Positions 42,607-51,652 of a stretch of 64,000 bases of DNA are shown here, piece by piece; position 1 is the first letter of the stretch, and every line of letters begins with the position of its first letter. The stretch is taken from the NCBI RefSeq assembly GCF_017163935.1, contig NZ_JABVZR010000002.1:248001-312000 (forward strand). The letters run 5' to 3'. The notes under the pieces are model-generated. The model was not told the origin of the DNA. It searched no databases and worked only from the letters and a program-made list of their open reading frames with translations. Made by a program: the position numbers and the translations under genes. The DNA comes from Novosphingobium terrae (lineage in GTDB: Bacteria > Pseudomonadota > Alphaproteobacteria > Sphingomonadales > Sphingomonadaceae).

Positions 42607-43970
42607 GATGAGGCTCCTTCCGGCAGGCTGTTCGTCAGGGTTGAGGGCGTGCCCCCCCGGTTGCGGAAGACCAGCAGCACCAGACCGCCTGCCGCCACAA
42701 GGCACAGGCCAAGGGTGGCCAGACCGATCTCATCCGATCCGAAGCGATCCCGTGCAAAGCCCAGAATGGAGGGCCCCGCAAAGCCGCCGATGTTGCCCAG
42801 CGAATTGATCGCCGCCACGGCAGCGGCCACCGCCCGCCCGGACAGGCGCTCGCCCGGCAGGCTCCAGAAAAGGGCGGAAGCGGTCATGGCGCCGACCATG
42901 GCGATGGTCATGGTCAGCAGCGTGATCAGCAGATGGCCCGCGCCCCAATGGGCGGCGGCCACCAGCGCCAGCCCGCCGACAATCGACATACCGACCATCA
43001 TCGCCTGCTTGCACCCTGCACGCTCGGCATAGGCCGAGGCCGTCACCATGCCCACAGCGCAGCCGACATAGGGCACCGCCGAATAGAGCCCGATGGCCAG
43101 ACTGCCCTGCACCCCGCTGGCATGAACCAGTGTGGGCAGCCAGAAGTTGATGCCATAGACGCCGATCACCATCAGGAACCAGATCGCCATCATCGCCCAC
43201 AGCACCGGCAGGCGGGCGACCTCTCCCAGCGGCAGATCGGTCTGAGCGGTTTCGCGCTTTTCGACGGCCTGCACCACGGTCTCCACGTCTGCGGAGGTCA
43301 GCCATGAGGCCTGACGAGGACCATCCACCAGCGTCCGGGCCACCACGAGGCCCAGCACAAGGGCCGGCGCCGCCTCGATCACGATCATCCAGCGCCAGCC
43401 GGCCAGACCCAGCGCGCCATCCAGCGCGCCCAGCAGCCAGCCGGAGAGCGGCAGGCCGATCACAAAGGAGATCGGCTGGGCCGCCATCAGGATGGAGAAG
43501 ACGCGGCCCTGCCGCTCCGGCGGCAGCCAGTAGTTGAAATAGAGGATCAGCCCGGGGAAAAATCCGGCTTCGGCAGCGCCCAGCAGGAAGCGCAGGGCGA
43601 GGAAGACCCATTGCTCCTGATGCGGGCCGAAGAGATGGGCTATGGGGGCAATCGCCGCCAGCATGGCCGCCACCACGCCCCAGCTGACCATGATACGGGC
43701 GATCCAGAAACGCGCGCCGACCTTGTGAAGGATGAGGTTGCTGGGCACCTCGCACAGGAAATAGCCGATGAAGAAGATCCCGGCGCCAAGGCCGAACACC
43801 GTATCCGAGAGCCCCAGCTCGCCCAGCATCTGCAGCTTGGCGAGGCTGATGTTCACCCGGTCGATATAGGCCACGATGTAGCAGAGCAGCAGCAGCGGCA
43901 TGATCCGCAGCAGGATCTTGCGATAAAGCGCATCGCTGCTGGTGGGCAAGGCGTGCCGGGGGGCTGGCAT
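42603..43970 (-). CDS. MFS transporter, ACS family
   Basis: The 455-residue carrier has about 12 hydrophobic segments and the opening ILLRIMPLLLLCYIVAYIDRVNISLAK that marks the anion:cation symporter branch (phthalate, tartrate, galactonate and related organic acids). The motif FLCEVPSNLILHKVGAR is intact. It is followed, with 4-base overlap, by the SMP-30 lactonase-like gene, so the substrate is probably a sugar or organic acid related to a lactone. Confidence 0.88.
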   Translation of the reverse strand: MPAPRHALPTSSDALYRKILLRIMPLLLLCYIVAYIDRVNISLAKLQMLGELGLSDTVFGLGAGIFFIGYFLCEVPSNLILHKVGARFWIARIMVSWGVVAAMLAAIAPIAHLFGPHQEQWVFLALRFLLGAAEAGFFPGLILYFNYWLPPERQGRVFSILMAAQPISFVIGLPLSGWLLGALDGALGLAGWRWMIVIEAAPALVLGLVVARTLVDGPRQASWLTSADVETVVQAVEKRETAQTDLPLGEVARLPVLWAMMAIWFLMVIGVYGINFWLPTLVHASGVQGSLAIGLYSAVPYVGCAVGMVTASAYAERAGCKQAMMVGMSIVGGLALVAAAHWGAGHLLITLLTMTIAMVGAMTASALFWSLPGERLSGRAVAAAVAAINSLGNIGGFAGPSILGFARDRFGSDEIGLATLGLCLVAAGGLVLLVFRNRGGTPSTLTNSLPEGASS

Positions 43971-44406
43971 CTCTATCCGCTCCGCAAGGATCTTATGACC
44001 ATGGATCGCTGGCCGGAGATTGCAGCCTGATTTCAGGCGTCTGCCCCTGATGGCCCGATCGCCATGGTGAAATTCATGATTATTTGTAGAGGTATAGAAG
44101 CTGAGCCACGGGGGTCAACCCTCTCAATCGGCCTCTGCCTCGCGCGATGGCAAGACCTCTTGCGGGGAAGGCTCCGAGAGAATTTCATTGTTTTTTGTGG
44201 CGTTGCGAAAAATTGGCGCCCGGCTCGGCCCTCTACAGCCCCTCGATCCGAGATACCAACCACCGCCATTTAGTCCGACTATATAAGTCGCACATACCCA
44301 TGCCCCCAACCTCGGTATAGTTATATTTCTCAGCCGATTGCGCCACCAAGGGGAAAATCACAGTGATCCGCAGACCCTGGCCTGCAGGATCGCCGGGGAG
44401 AACCGC
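43971..44406. other. 436-base divergent promoter region
   Basis: No gene is recognised. Visible elements are a 14-bp palindrome (GCCTGA-TT-TCAGGC, 44025-44038), a weaker match to the TCTA-N9-TAGA dyad (TTCAT-N9-TAGAG, 44073-44091), and CGACT-ATATA-AGTCG (44276-44290). The stretch 44260-44340 is AT-rich with TATAG/TATATT-like promoter boxes for the response regulator gene. Confidence 0.55.
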
Positions 44407-44784
44407 GTGCCCACATCCCTTCCGATCGCCCTTGTCGATGACAATCCGCTGGTCTGCGCCTCACTGGACAGCCTGATCAGGTCAGCCGGAATGACGACGA
44501 GGACCTTCAGCGGCGGCAAGGCCTTGCTGGATTTTGCGGGGCTCGCGGAGATCGCCTGCGTGATCACCGATCTCAACATGCCCGGGATGAACGGCCTTGC
44601 CCTGCAGACCGAACTGCTGGCGCGCGGCCACCACACCCCCATCATTTTCATGACCGCCTTCCCGACCCAAGAGGCGCAACAACGCGCCCTCTCCGCAGGC
44701 GCCATCGCCTTTCTGACCAAGCCGATCAGCCCGCAGATCCTGCTGCAAACCCTTGAACAGACGCTGGATCAGGGCCTTGCGTGA
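44407..44784 (+). CDS. Single-domain response regulator (receiver only)
   Basis: The 125-residue protein is a bare receiver domain: acidic pair in VDDN (residues 10-13), phosphoacceptor Asp55 in CVITDLNMPG, Thr/Ser-type switch in MTAF (82-85) and Lys105 in TKP. There is no output domain. GTG 44407 has GGGGAGAA upstream; a longer frame from 44338 has none. It resembles FixJ-type receivers and is 61 bases before a second regulator with an output domain. No histidine kinase is nearby, so it may be a phosphate sink or adaptor. Confidence 0.87.
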   Translation: MPTSLPIALVDDNPLVCASLDSLIRSAGMTTRTFSGGKALLDFAGLAEIACVITDLNMPGMNGLALQTELLARGHHTPIIFMTAFPTQEAQQRALSAGAIAFLTKPISPQILLQTLEQTLDQGLA

Positions 44785-44845
44785 TACAGGCGGGCAGGCC
44801 AAAGACAGCGCATTGGCCAGCAGGCCCGCGCAGGGGGTATCGCCT

Positions 44846-45475
44846 ATGACCAAATCCCATGACCAGACCGGCCTGGTCATCATCGTCGACGATGATCCGA
44901 TGCTGCTCGAGTCCAGCGCCAGCCTGCTGCGCTCGGTCGGCCTGCCCACCTTGTGCTTTGGCTCGGGTCAGGCTGTGCTGGAGGCCAGGCTGCCCGATGT
45001 GCCCAGCTGCCTGGTGATCGATATCCGCATGCCGCAGATGGGCGGCTTTGAAATCCAGGCAAAGCTGGCCGAGAGAGGCGACGATATCCCCGCCATCTTC
45101 GTCACCGGCCACGGCGATATTCCGATGAGCGTGAAAGCCATGAAGGCGGGCGCCGTCGATTTCCTGCCGAAGCCCTGTCGCGATCAGGATCTGCTCGATG
45201 CCATCGCCGCCGCTTTGGAACGTGACCGCGCAAGGCGCAGCGCGCGCAAGGATCTGGCCGCCAGCCAATCGCTCTATGACCGCTTGACCGCGCGGGAAAA
45301 GGAAGTGATGGGCGGCGTGTGCCGGGGGCTGCTCAACAAGCAGGTCGGCGCGGAGCTGGGCATCACCGAAATCACGGTGAAGCTGCATCGCTCCAGCCTG
45401 ATGAAGAAGCTGGGCGCCAAATCCTTCGCCGAACTGATCCGCATGAATGATTTTATGCGCAGTCAGGGGATTTAA
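44846..45475 (+). CDS. FixJ/NarL-type response regulator with LuxR output
   Basis: The 209-residue protein has a receiver (VDDD at 14-17, Asp59 in VIDIRMP, VTGHGDI, Lys109 in LPKP) and a C-terminal LuxR-type HTH (about 140-205: LTAREKEVMGGVCRGLLNKQVGAELGITEITVKLHRSSLMKKLGAKS, read in family landmarks). Homologues include FixJ, TtrR and StyR. ATG 44846 is used. It follows the receiver-only regulator and there is no kinase in the window. The output domain predicts transcription control of unknown genes. Confidence 0.9.
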   Translation: MTKSHDQTGLVIIVDDDPMLLESSASLLRSVGLPTLCFGSGQAVLEARLPDVPSCLVIDIRMPQMGGFEIQAKLAERGDDIPAIFVTGHGDIPMSVKAMKAGAVDFLPKPCRDQDLLDAIAAALERDRARRSARKDLAASQSLYDRLTAREKEVMGGVCRGLLNKQVGAELGITEITVKLHRSSLMKKLGAKSFAELIRMNDFMRSQGI

Positions 45476-45500
45476 GACCAAAAGCGGCCTGCTCCCCCGA

Positions 45501-46526
45501 TCACTTCATGGCCACGGCTCTGAAGCCGATCACCCCGGCATCGGCATCATACAGGTAATCGAAGCGGTTCAGCAGATGGACGCCGGTGTTGACGAAGGTG
45601 GGCCGCCGCCCGATCCCCGCCAGCGTGATCGAGGAAGGCACCGCATCATCGCCGCGATCCCCGGCATGGATGGTGTAGCCGATCCGGGCGTGGCCCGCGC
45701 TGGCTGGAGCAATCTCGATCCCGACCGCCGTGCCATCGGGCAATGCGGTCGCATCGCCGGCTCCGGCGGGCAGCTTTTCGGGCGGCAGGGTCAGGAACAT
45801 GCCGGTGATCCCCGTATCCACCAGCAGCTTGCCGCAGGACGGCGCCCCATCTCCAAGCGTGATGCAGGCCCCGGCCGCAGCCCAATCGCCATGCTCCGCA
45901 TCGCGCGCCAGAGGCACCAGCGCAAAGCCTTCATGCCCCGCGCCCAGCTCGATGCCGTGCCGGGTCAGGCGATAGGATCGCGGCCCCGCAGCGGCGAGGT
46001 TCAGCAGCGGATTATGGTCCGGCGTGCCATCGGGCTGATGGTCATAGGCGCGCGCGAAGCCGATCCCCAGCATGGCCACATTGTCCGGATGCGATACCGG
46101 CGCGCAACGCCGCGCCCGGGGCGTGCAGTCGATCCTCTCCACGGCGAGGACAGGGATGGGTCTGGTCGTCACGCGGCTGTTGCGCCCGGCGATGGTCAGC
46201 GGCGTAACCACCCAGCGCCCCACCATGATCCGCCCCGAACTCGAATAGGTGAGGCTGGCCGGACCAAGGGAAGGCAGAGCCCCGATCCCCGCAATGCTGC
46301 TGGCTGACAGCACCACCCCCGTCGACCCTGTATCGACCACGGCAGCGTGCAGCGCATCGCCGACACCGACCGCCAGCCGGGGCACTTCGACGATCGGTTG
46401 CCCCACCGGTGGCGCATTGAGAAATTCGAGGAAAACAGGCGGAGCCGCCTGCGCCGTCGCAGCGGTGGCACAAGGCAGCAGCATAAGGGCTCGCCAGATC
46501 ATGCGGAAACGTCGGAGCATGGCCAT
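45501..46526 (-). CDS. Exported aspartic protease, pepsin-like with two DTG motifs
   Basis: The 341-residue protein has a signal peptide (residues 1-27). Catalytic-type motifs occur twice: VVDTGSTG at Asp65 and VDTGITGMFL at Asp237, followed by FDYLYDADAGVIGF near the C-terminus, the usual end of pepsin folds. Cysteines come in close pairs (134/141 and 221/231). This is the two-lobed family A1 layout rather than the single-lobed retropepsin type. Its substrate is unknown. It is in the same orientation as the M1 peptidase and exported protein to its right and lies about 26 bases past a response regulator gene on the other strand. Confidence 0.75.
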   Translation of the reverse strand: MAMLRRFRMIWRALMLLPCATAATAQAAPPVFLEFLNAPPVGQPIVEVPRLAVGVGDALHAAVVDTGSTGVVLSASSIAGIGALPSLGPASLTYSSSGRIMVGRWVVTPLTIAGRNSRVTTRPIPVLAVERIDCTPRARRCAPVSHPDNVAMLGIGFARAYDHQPDGTPDHNPLLNLAAAGPRSYRLTRHGIELGAGHEGFALVPLARDAEHGDWAAAGACITLGDGAPSCGKLLVDTGITGMFLTLPPEKLPAGAGDATALPDGTAVGIEIAPASAGHARIGYTIHAGDRGDDAVPSSITLAGIGRRPTFVNTGVHLLNRFDYLYDADAGVIGFRAVAMK

Positions 46527-46615
46527 GTCTGCACCACATCGCCGCGCCTTGCCATCGATTTTACCGCCACCCTTGCAGACAGGCAGGCGCCCCCATGACC
46601 GCCTGCCTCCCGGAG

Positions 46616-48625
46616 TTACTGCCCCGGCGCCACCATGCTGTCATTGCTGCGGTCGCGGTCTGGGATGCGGTGTTCAGGGTCCAGCGTGGCGCGGGCGACC
46701 TGCTTGCCCGGCTCGATGGTGATGGTGGTGAAGGGCTGGCGAATCCAGCTTTCGGCAGGCAGGCGATAATCGCGATGCGTGCCGTCGCGGAAGTCCACCC
46801 GCAAGGTAACGGGCATGATCAGCCTGTCATGGCTGGCAACGGTGATCGCGGTGCTGCCCTTGGCGGCATCAGGCGTGATCCTGTCGACCCCCAGATCCAG
46901 CTGCCAGTTGTTCTGATACCAGCCGCGCCACCACCAGCTCAGATCCTCGCCACTCTCGCTTTCCATGGCACGGAAGAAATCAGCGGGCTTGGGGTGCTTG
47001 AAACGCCAGGCGTCGATAAAGCGGCGGAAGGCGGGATCGAAACGGTCTGGCCCGAGGATCTCCTCGCGCAGCAGCTTGAGGCCCAGCGCCGATTTGAAAT
47101 AGGTCACCGGGTGGCGGTATTTCTCGATGATCGTGTCGGCGCGGCTCAGGATCGGCGGGGCGGCAGGGTCGGCCAGCGTGGGCAGGATTTCATCGACCGG
47201 ATTGCCGCCGCCCGGGGCGAATTCGCTGTCACGCTTGGGAGCGTACTCGCCCTTGTTGAAATCGTCGGATTCATAAGTGTCGATGAAGGTGTTGAAGCCC
47301 TCGTCCATCCAGGCGTCGCGGCGCTCGTCGAAGCCGACGATCATCGGGAACCAGCTGTGGCCGATCTCATGGGCGGTGATCCAGAACAACGTCTTGCCCG
47401 CATCCTCGATGCCGTCGAACACGATGCCGGGATATTCGATGCCCGAGGACGGCCCCGCCACATTGATCGCCGCAGGCCACGGGTAGACCGACCAGCGCTG
47501 CGACATGCGCTCGACCGTATCCTTCACATATTCCGTCGAGCGGCCCCAGCGGTCATTGCCCTGACTTTCAGCGGGATAGAAGGACATGGCCAGAGAGGTC
47601 TTGCCGCCGGGCAGGTTGATCCGCGCCGCATCCCACGCAAAGACCGATGAAGCGCTGAAGGCCACATCGCGCGTGTCGTTCATGTGAAAGTGCCATGTCA
47701 GCGAGCCGCCGGGATTGGGGCGGCTGGCGGGATCGGTGATTTCCTGCGGGCTGCGGATCATCACCGTGGCGTCGCTGCTGCGGGCTTTCTCCAGCCGCGC
47801 GCGCTGGGTGGCGGTGAGCACCTCCTGCGGGTTCATCAGCTCGCCGGACCCTGCCACCAGCATGGTGCCGGGCGCCGTCACCCAATAGTCGAAATTGCCA
47901 TATTCGAGGTAGAACTCCTGCCCGATGTAGGGCAGAGTGTCCCAGCCGCGCAGATCGTCATAGACGGCCATGCGCGGATACCACTGGGCCATATCATAGA
48001 TCGGCCCATCCTTGGCCACGCCCCATGACATGCGCCCGCCCCATTTGCCGGGGATCGCGAAGTGATAGCGGATGCGCAGCTTCGCCTTGCCGCCCTTGGG
48101 CGCCAGAGCGGCAGGCAGATCCACCCGCAGCCTTGTATCGCTGACGAGCGAATGCACCGGAATGAAGCCGCTTTTCGTTTCGACTTCCACCCCATCCAGC
48201 ACAAAGCCATCGGTGGAGGCCGGGCGCGGGCGTCCTCCGGCGAAGCTGCCCCGGCTGTCGGCCTTGTAGATGTTCTGGTCGAGCTGCACCCACAGCACAT
48301 CCAGCGTATCGGGGCTGTTGTTGGTGTAATCGATGTCCTCGCTGGCCGAGAGGATCGGCCCCTGTCCTGCGCCCTTCTCATCCAGCTTCGCATGGATCGC
48401 GTAATCGGCGCGGTTCTGCCAATAGGCCGGGCCCGGCAGGCCATTGGGCGAGCGATAGGGATTGACCGCCTGCCCCATATCGAAAGGCGCGAAAGTCTCG
48501 CGGGGCTGGTAGGTCGGGGCCTGTCCGCTCTGGGCAAAAGCCAGCGAGGACCAGCCACAGGATGTCAAACCACACAGGGCAGCAGCCAGCAGCGCCCGAC
48601 GCAGGCGAGAGGCAGGGTGAGGCAT
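46616..48625 (-). CDS. Exported M1-family zinc metallopeptidase
   Basis: The 669-residue protein has an N-terminal signal sequence that may be a lipoprotein or Sec type (LCGLTSCGWSSLAFAQ). Its gluzincin core has HEIGHSW (His419, Glu420, His423) with the third zinc ligand Glu442 in DEGFNTF, and the substrate-Glu region is GIEYPG (395-400) in place of GxMEN. Such proteins act as aminopeptidases. A C-terminal helical part follows. It may work with the pepsin-like protease in degrading peptides outside the cytoplasm; the adjacency is only suggestive. Confidence 0.9.
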   Translation of the reverse strand: MPHPASRLRRALLAAALCGLTSCGWSSLAFAQSGQAPTYQPRETFAPFDMGQAVNPYRSPNGLPGPAYWQNRADYAIHAKLDEKGAGQGPILSASEDIDYTNNSPDTLDVLWVQLDQNIYKADSRGSFAGGRPRPASTDGFVLDGVEVETKSGFIPVHSLVSDTRLRVDLPAALAPKGGKAKLRIRYHFAIPGKWGGRMSWGVAKDGPIYDMAQWYPRMAVYDDLRGWDTLPYIGQEFYLEYGNFDYWVTAPGTMLVAGSGELMNPQEVLTATQRARLEKARSSDATVMIRSPQEITDPASRPNPGGSLTWHFHMNDTRDVAFSASSVFAWDAARINLPGGKTSLAMSFYPAESQGNDRWGRSTEYVKDTVERMSQRWSVYPWPAAINVAGPSSGIEYPGIVFDGIEDAGKTLFWITAHEIGHSWFPMIVGFDERRDAWMDEGFNTFIDTYESDDFNKGEYAPKRDSEFAPGGGNPVDEILPTLADPAAPPILSRADTIIEKYRHPVTYFKSALGLKLLREEILGPDRFDPAFRRFIDAWRFKHPKPADFFRAMESESGEDLSWWWRGWYQNNWQLDLGVDRITPDAAKGSTAITVASHDRLIMPVTLRVDFRDGTHRDYRLPAESWIRQPFTTITIEPGKQVARATLDPEHRIPDRDRSNDSMVAPGQ

Positions 48626-48766
48626 CGATCAATCCTTCAATCTGGAGCAGCAGGGCCTGACGTGGCCTAACCTTTTGCGGTGTCGGCCTTTCCGCCCCTC
48701 TTGGCAAGGCGTGATATTATCTCATAGTCGCCATTTGCCCCATCCGACCGTCGGAATGAAGAACCC

Positions 48767-49405
48767 TCAAAGCGCCGTGGTGATGTCCAGCCCGATCCGG
48801 CTGGAAGAGCCCCGCGTCGGCTGCGAGGGATCGCCCTGGCGCTGCCCGGGATAGCGCGTCATCTGCCAGCCCATGGTCATCACCAGAGGCCCCAGCGGAT
48901 GCTGCAACCCCACATTGCTGCGCCAGCCCATCAGCTCCGGCTCATTGAGGAACCACAGCCGCGTGCTGTCATCGAAACCGTCATGCATGCGCAGTTGCAG
49001 CGCCCCCGCACCCGCCACCAGCCGCCATTGCCCATGCACCCGCAGGCTGGAGGTAGCGCCCACATAGATCTCGCGGTCCACGCGCAGGCTGCGGTGATCG
49101 GCCTCATGCCCGATATAGTCGTTGGGATTGACCACCATCACCGTGCCATACTGGAAGGTGACGCCATAGCGCAGGCGGCCCGCATTGTTGTCCAGATTGA
49201 CGAAAGCGACATCGAGCCGCCGCTGCGCCGGCGCGGCGCCCAGCCCTCCCTCGACCGCCACCGCATTCTCCTGAGAGATCAAATCGGTGGTCAGCACGGG
49301 ATGCGCCTGAGCGGCCCCCGCCATGCTCGCAAGCCCACTCAACAGCAGCAAAAGACGCGAGGCACGGCCACGCCGCCTCCCGCCTGCAAGACAGGTCATC
49401 TCCAT
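48767..49405 (-). CDS. Exported protein of unknown function, beta-rich
   Basis: The 212-residue protein has a signal peptide (arginine-rich start, hydrophobic run to about residue 32, cleavage near AQA-HP). The mature part alternates hydrophobic and polar residues in strands, ends in a Leu (LDITTAL) and has GATSSLRVHGQWRLVAG-type segments, which suggests a small outer-membrane barrel or a beta-sandwich. ATG 49405 is used, with a GGGGG stretch upstream. No family is recognised. It lies upstream of the M1 peptidase on the same strand, 141 bases away. Confidence 0.7.
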   Translation of the reverse strand: MEMTCLAGGRRRGRASRLLLLLSGLASMAGAAQAHPVLTTDLISQENAVAVEGGLGAAPAQRRLDVAFVNLDNNAGRLRYGVTFQYGTVMVVNPNDYIGHEADHRSLRVDREIYVGATSSLRVHGQWRLVAGAGALQLRMHDGFDDSTRLWFLNEPELMGWRSNVGLQHPLGPLVMTMGWQMTRYPGQRQGDPSQPTRGSSSRIGLDITTAL

Positions 49406-49623
49406 GTGTTGAACCCCCGTTTCGCCCCTCGATCCCCATCGAGACAGCGTGATCCCGGGATTAAAATTGCCTAAAAACCTTGAAGCAAAGTTTGAGCAGC
49501 TTGGTTGACGCGCCGGCAAGGTCCGTCACGCGGATAGACCTAGCCCGGGCCGGATCGGCGGCCATCCGGCCTCCCCGCGCAACACCGCCTGCGACTTAAG
49601 TCGGGGCGTTGACTTCCATATAG

Positions 49624-49635
49624 GTAGTATACTAC
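49624..49635. promoter_or_regulatory. GTAGTATACTAC palindrome, MarR-type operator candidate
   Basis: A perfect 12-bp palindrome in an AT-rich patch lies 61 bases before the hydroxybenzoate monooxygenase start, with ATAT on both sides. A MarR regulator is encoded just downstream of that gene, and MarR proteins bind palindromes of this kind. Confidence 0.6.
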
Positions 49636-49696
49636 ATATTTTGTATGGGCTCGACAGCGGGCCGGCGCGAAACAGCGCTTGCGAGAGGATGAAACG

Positions 49697-51607
49697 ATGC
49701 AATTCCACCTCAATGGATTTCGAACCGGCGATCCGTCCGTGTCTGACAGGACGCCCAGCGATCACGCCGCCCACGATGTCGATGTGCTGATCGTCGGCTG
49801 CGGCCCGGCGGGGCTGACGCTTGCGGCTCAGCTTGCGCGTTTCCCCGCGATCCGCACCCGCATTGTCGAGCGCAAGGCAGGGCCGCTCCAGCTTGGTCAG
49901 GCCGACGGGATCGCCTGCCGCACGATGGAGATGTTCAACGCCTTCGGCTTTGCCGAGCGCGTGGCCCGCGAGGCCTATTGGGTCAATGAGACCACCTTCT
50001 GGAAGCCCGATGACACCCATGCCGGGCGCATCGCGCGCCATGGGCGCATCCGCGACACGGAAGAGGGTCTGTCCGAATTTCCGCACGTCATCCTCAATCA
50101 GGCGCGGGTGCATGATTTCTACCTTGAAACCATGCGCAATGCGCCGAGCGGACTTGAGCCGGATTACGGCCTCGAAGTGGCGGATCTGAGCATTCCCGAG
50201 GACCCCGCCGCGCCCGTTTCCGTCACCTTGCGGGCCGCCGATGGTAGCGATGATGCGCCGGTCGAAACCATCCGAGCGCGCTATGTGATCGGCTGCGATG
50301 GCGCGCGCAGCAAGGTGCGCAAGGCCATGGGGCGCGAATTGCGCGGGGAATCCGCCAACCAGGCCTGGGGCGTGATGGATGTGCTGGCCTATACCGATTT
50401 CCCCGACATCCGCCTCAAGGCCGCGATCCATTCGGCCCATGACGGCAACATTCTGATCATCCCGCGTGAAGGCGGCTATCTCGTGCGCCTCTACATCGAA
50501 CTCGACAAGCTGGCCGCGCAGGAGCGCGTTGCCGCGAAAAACATCACCGCAGACAAGCTGATCGCGGCAGCGCAGCGCATCCTCCAGCCCTATGTTCTGG
50601 ATGTGAAGGAGGTGGCCTGGTGGTCGGTCTATGAGATCGGCCAGCGCCTGTGCGACAAGTTCGACGATGTGCCCGCCGGGCAGGAAGCCCATCGCCTGCC
50701 GCGCGTGTTTATCGCCGGGGACGCCTGCCATACGCACAGCCCCAAAGCGGGTCAGGGCATGAATGTCTCCATGCAGGATGCCTTCAACCTCGGCTGGAAG
50801 CTGATCGCCGTGCTGAGCGGTCAGGCAGAGCCCGAATTGCTGCACAGCTATTCGGCGGAGCGGCAGGCCATCGCCCGGGAGCTGATCGACTTCGACCGGG
50901 AATTCGCCGCCATGTTCAGCGCCAAGCCCAAGACCGCCCCGGATGAAGAGGGCGTCGATCCGGCGGAATTCCAGCGCTATTTCGTCAAGCAGGGGCGCTT
51001 TACGGCGGGCACGGCGACCCGATATCAGCCCTCCCTGCTGACCGGAAGCCGCGCCCATCAGGGGCTGGCCGAAGGCTTCCCTGTCGGTATGCGCTTCCAT
51101 TCCGCGCCGGTGATCCGTCTGGCCGATGCCAGGCCCATGCATCTGGGGCATGTCGCGGCTGCCGATGCGCGCTGGCGGCTCTATCTCTTTGCCGACAAGG
51201 CGGGGCTCAAGCCGGGATCGGCGCTGCTGACTCTCTGCGACTGGCTGGCGCGGGATACCCGCTCGCCGCTGGTGGCCTACACCGCCCCCGATGCCGATCC
51301 GGACAGCCTCTTCGATGTCCGCGCCATTATGCAGCAGGGCCACCAGACCCTGTCCATGGACGATCTGCCCGACCTGCTGTGGCCGCGCAAAGGCCAGTTC
51401 GCCCTGCGCGATTATGAGAAGGCCTTCTGCGTCGACCCGGCCGCCGATATCTTCACCCTGCGCGGCATCGATCGCGAGCAGGGCTGCATGATCCTCGTGC
51501 GCCCGGACCAATATGTCGCGCAGGTGCTGCCGCTCGATGGCGTCAGCGATCTCTCCGCCTTTTTCGAGGGCGTGATGCGCAAGCCGGAGCCAGTCGCCCC
51601 TGCGTGA
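49697..51607 (+). CDS. FAD-dependent aromatic hydroxylase, MobA-like (3-hydroxybenzoate 4-monooxygenase type)
   Basis: This 636-residue enzyme has the FAD dinucleotide site VLIVGCGPAGLTLAAQLARF near the N-terminus (about 29-48), the second FAD motif GDACHTHSPKAGQGMNVSMQDAFNLGWKL read in two parts, and a C-terminal thioredoxin-like domain as in phenol 2-monooxygenase and MobA. Length is that of MobA (about 640). ATG 49697 has AGAGGATG upstream. The neighbouring MarR gene matches the mobA-mobR arrangement. The product would be a catechol-type acid such as protocatechuate, but its ring-cleavage enzymes are not in the window. Confidence 0.88.
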   Translation: MQFHLNGFRTGDPSVSDRTPSDHAAHDVDVLIVGCGPAGLTLAAQLARFPAIRTRIVERKAGPLQLGQADGIACRTMEMFNAFGFAERVAREAYWVNETTFWKPDDTHAGRIARHGRIRDTEEGLSEFPHVILNQARVHDFYLETMRNAPSGLEPDYGLEVADLSIPEDPAAPVSVTLRAADGSDDAPVETIRARYVIGCDGARSKVRKAMGRELRGESANQAWGVMDVLAYTDFPDIRLKAAIHSAHDGNILIIPREGGYLVRLYIELDKLAAQERVAAKNITADKLIAAAQRILQPYVLDVKEVAWWSVYEIGQRLCDKFDDVPAGQEAHRLPRVFIAGDACHTHSPKAGQGMNVSMQDAFNLGWKLIAVLSGQAEPELLHSYSAERQAIARELIDFDREFAAMFSAKPKTAPDEEGVDPAEFQRYFVKQGRFTAGTATRYQPSLLTGSRAHQGLAEGFPVGMRFHSAPVIRLADARPMHLGHVAAADARWRLYLFADKAGLKPGSALLTLCDWLARDTRSPLVAYTAPDADPDSLFDVRAIMQQGHQTLSMDDLPDLLWPRKGQFALRDYEKAFCVDPAADIFTLRGIDREQGCMILVRPDQYVAQVLPLDGVSDLSAFFEGVMRKPEPVAPA

Positions 51608-51652
51608 TCGAACAATTCCCTCCGCATCGAAATGGCTTTAGGAGCGCTTCCC

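Noticed and set aside
44338..44406. Longer start for the receiver-only regulator
   Set aside because: No ribosome-binding site and the extra 23 residues are unlike receiver domains; GTG 44407 has GGGGAGAA upstream.
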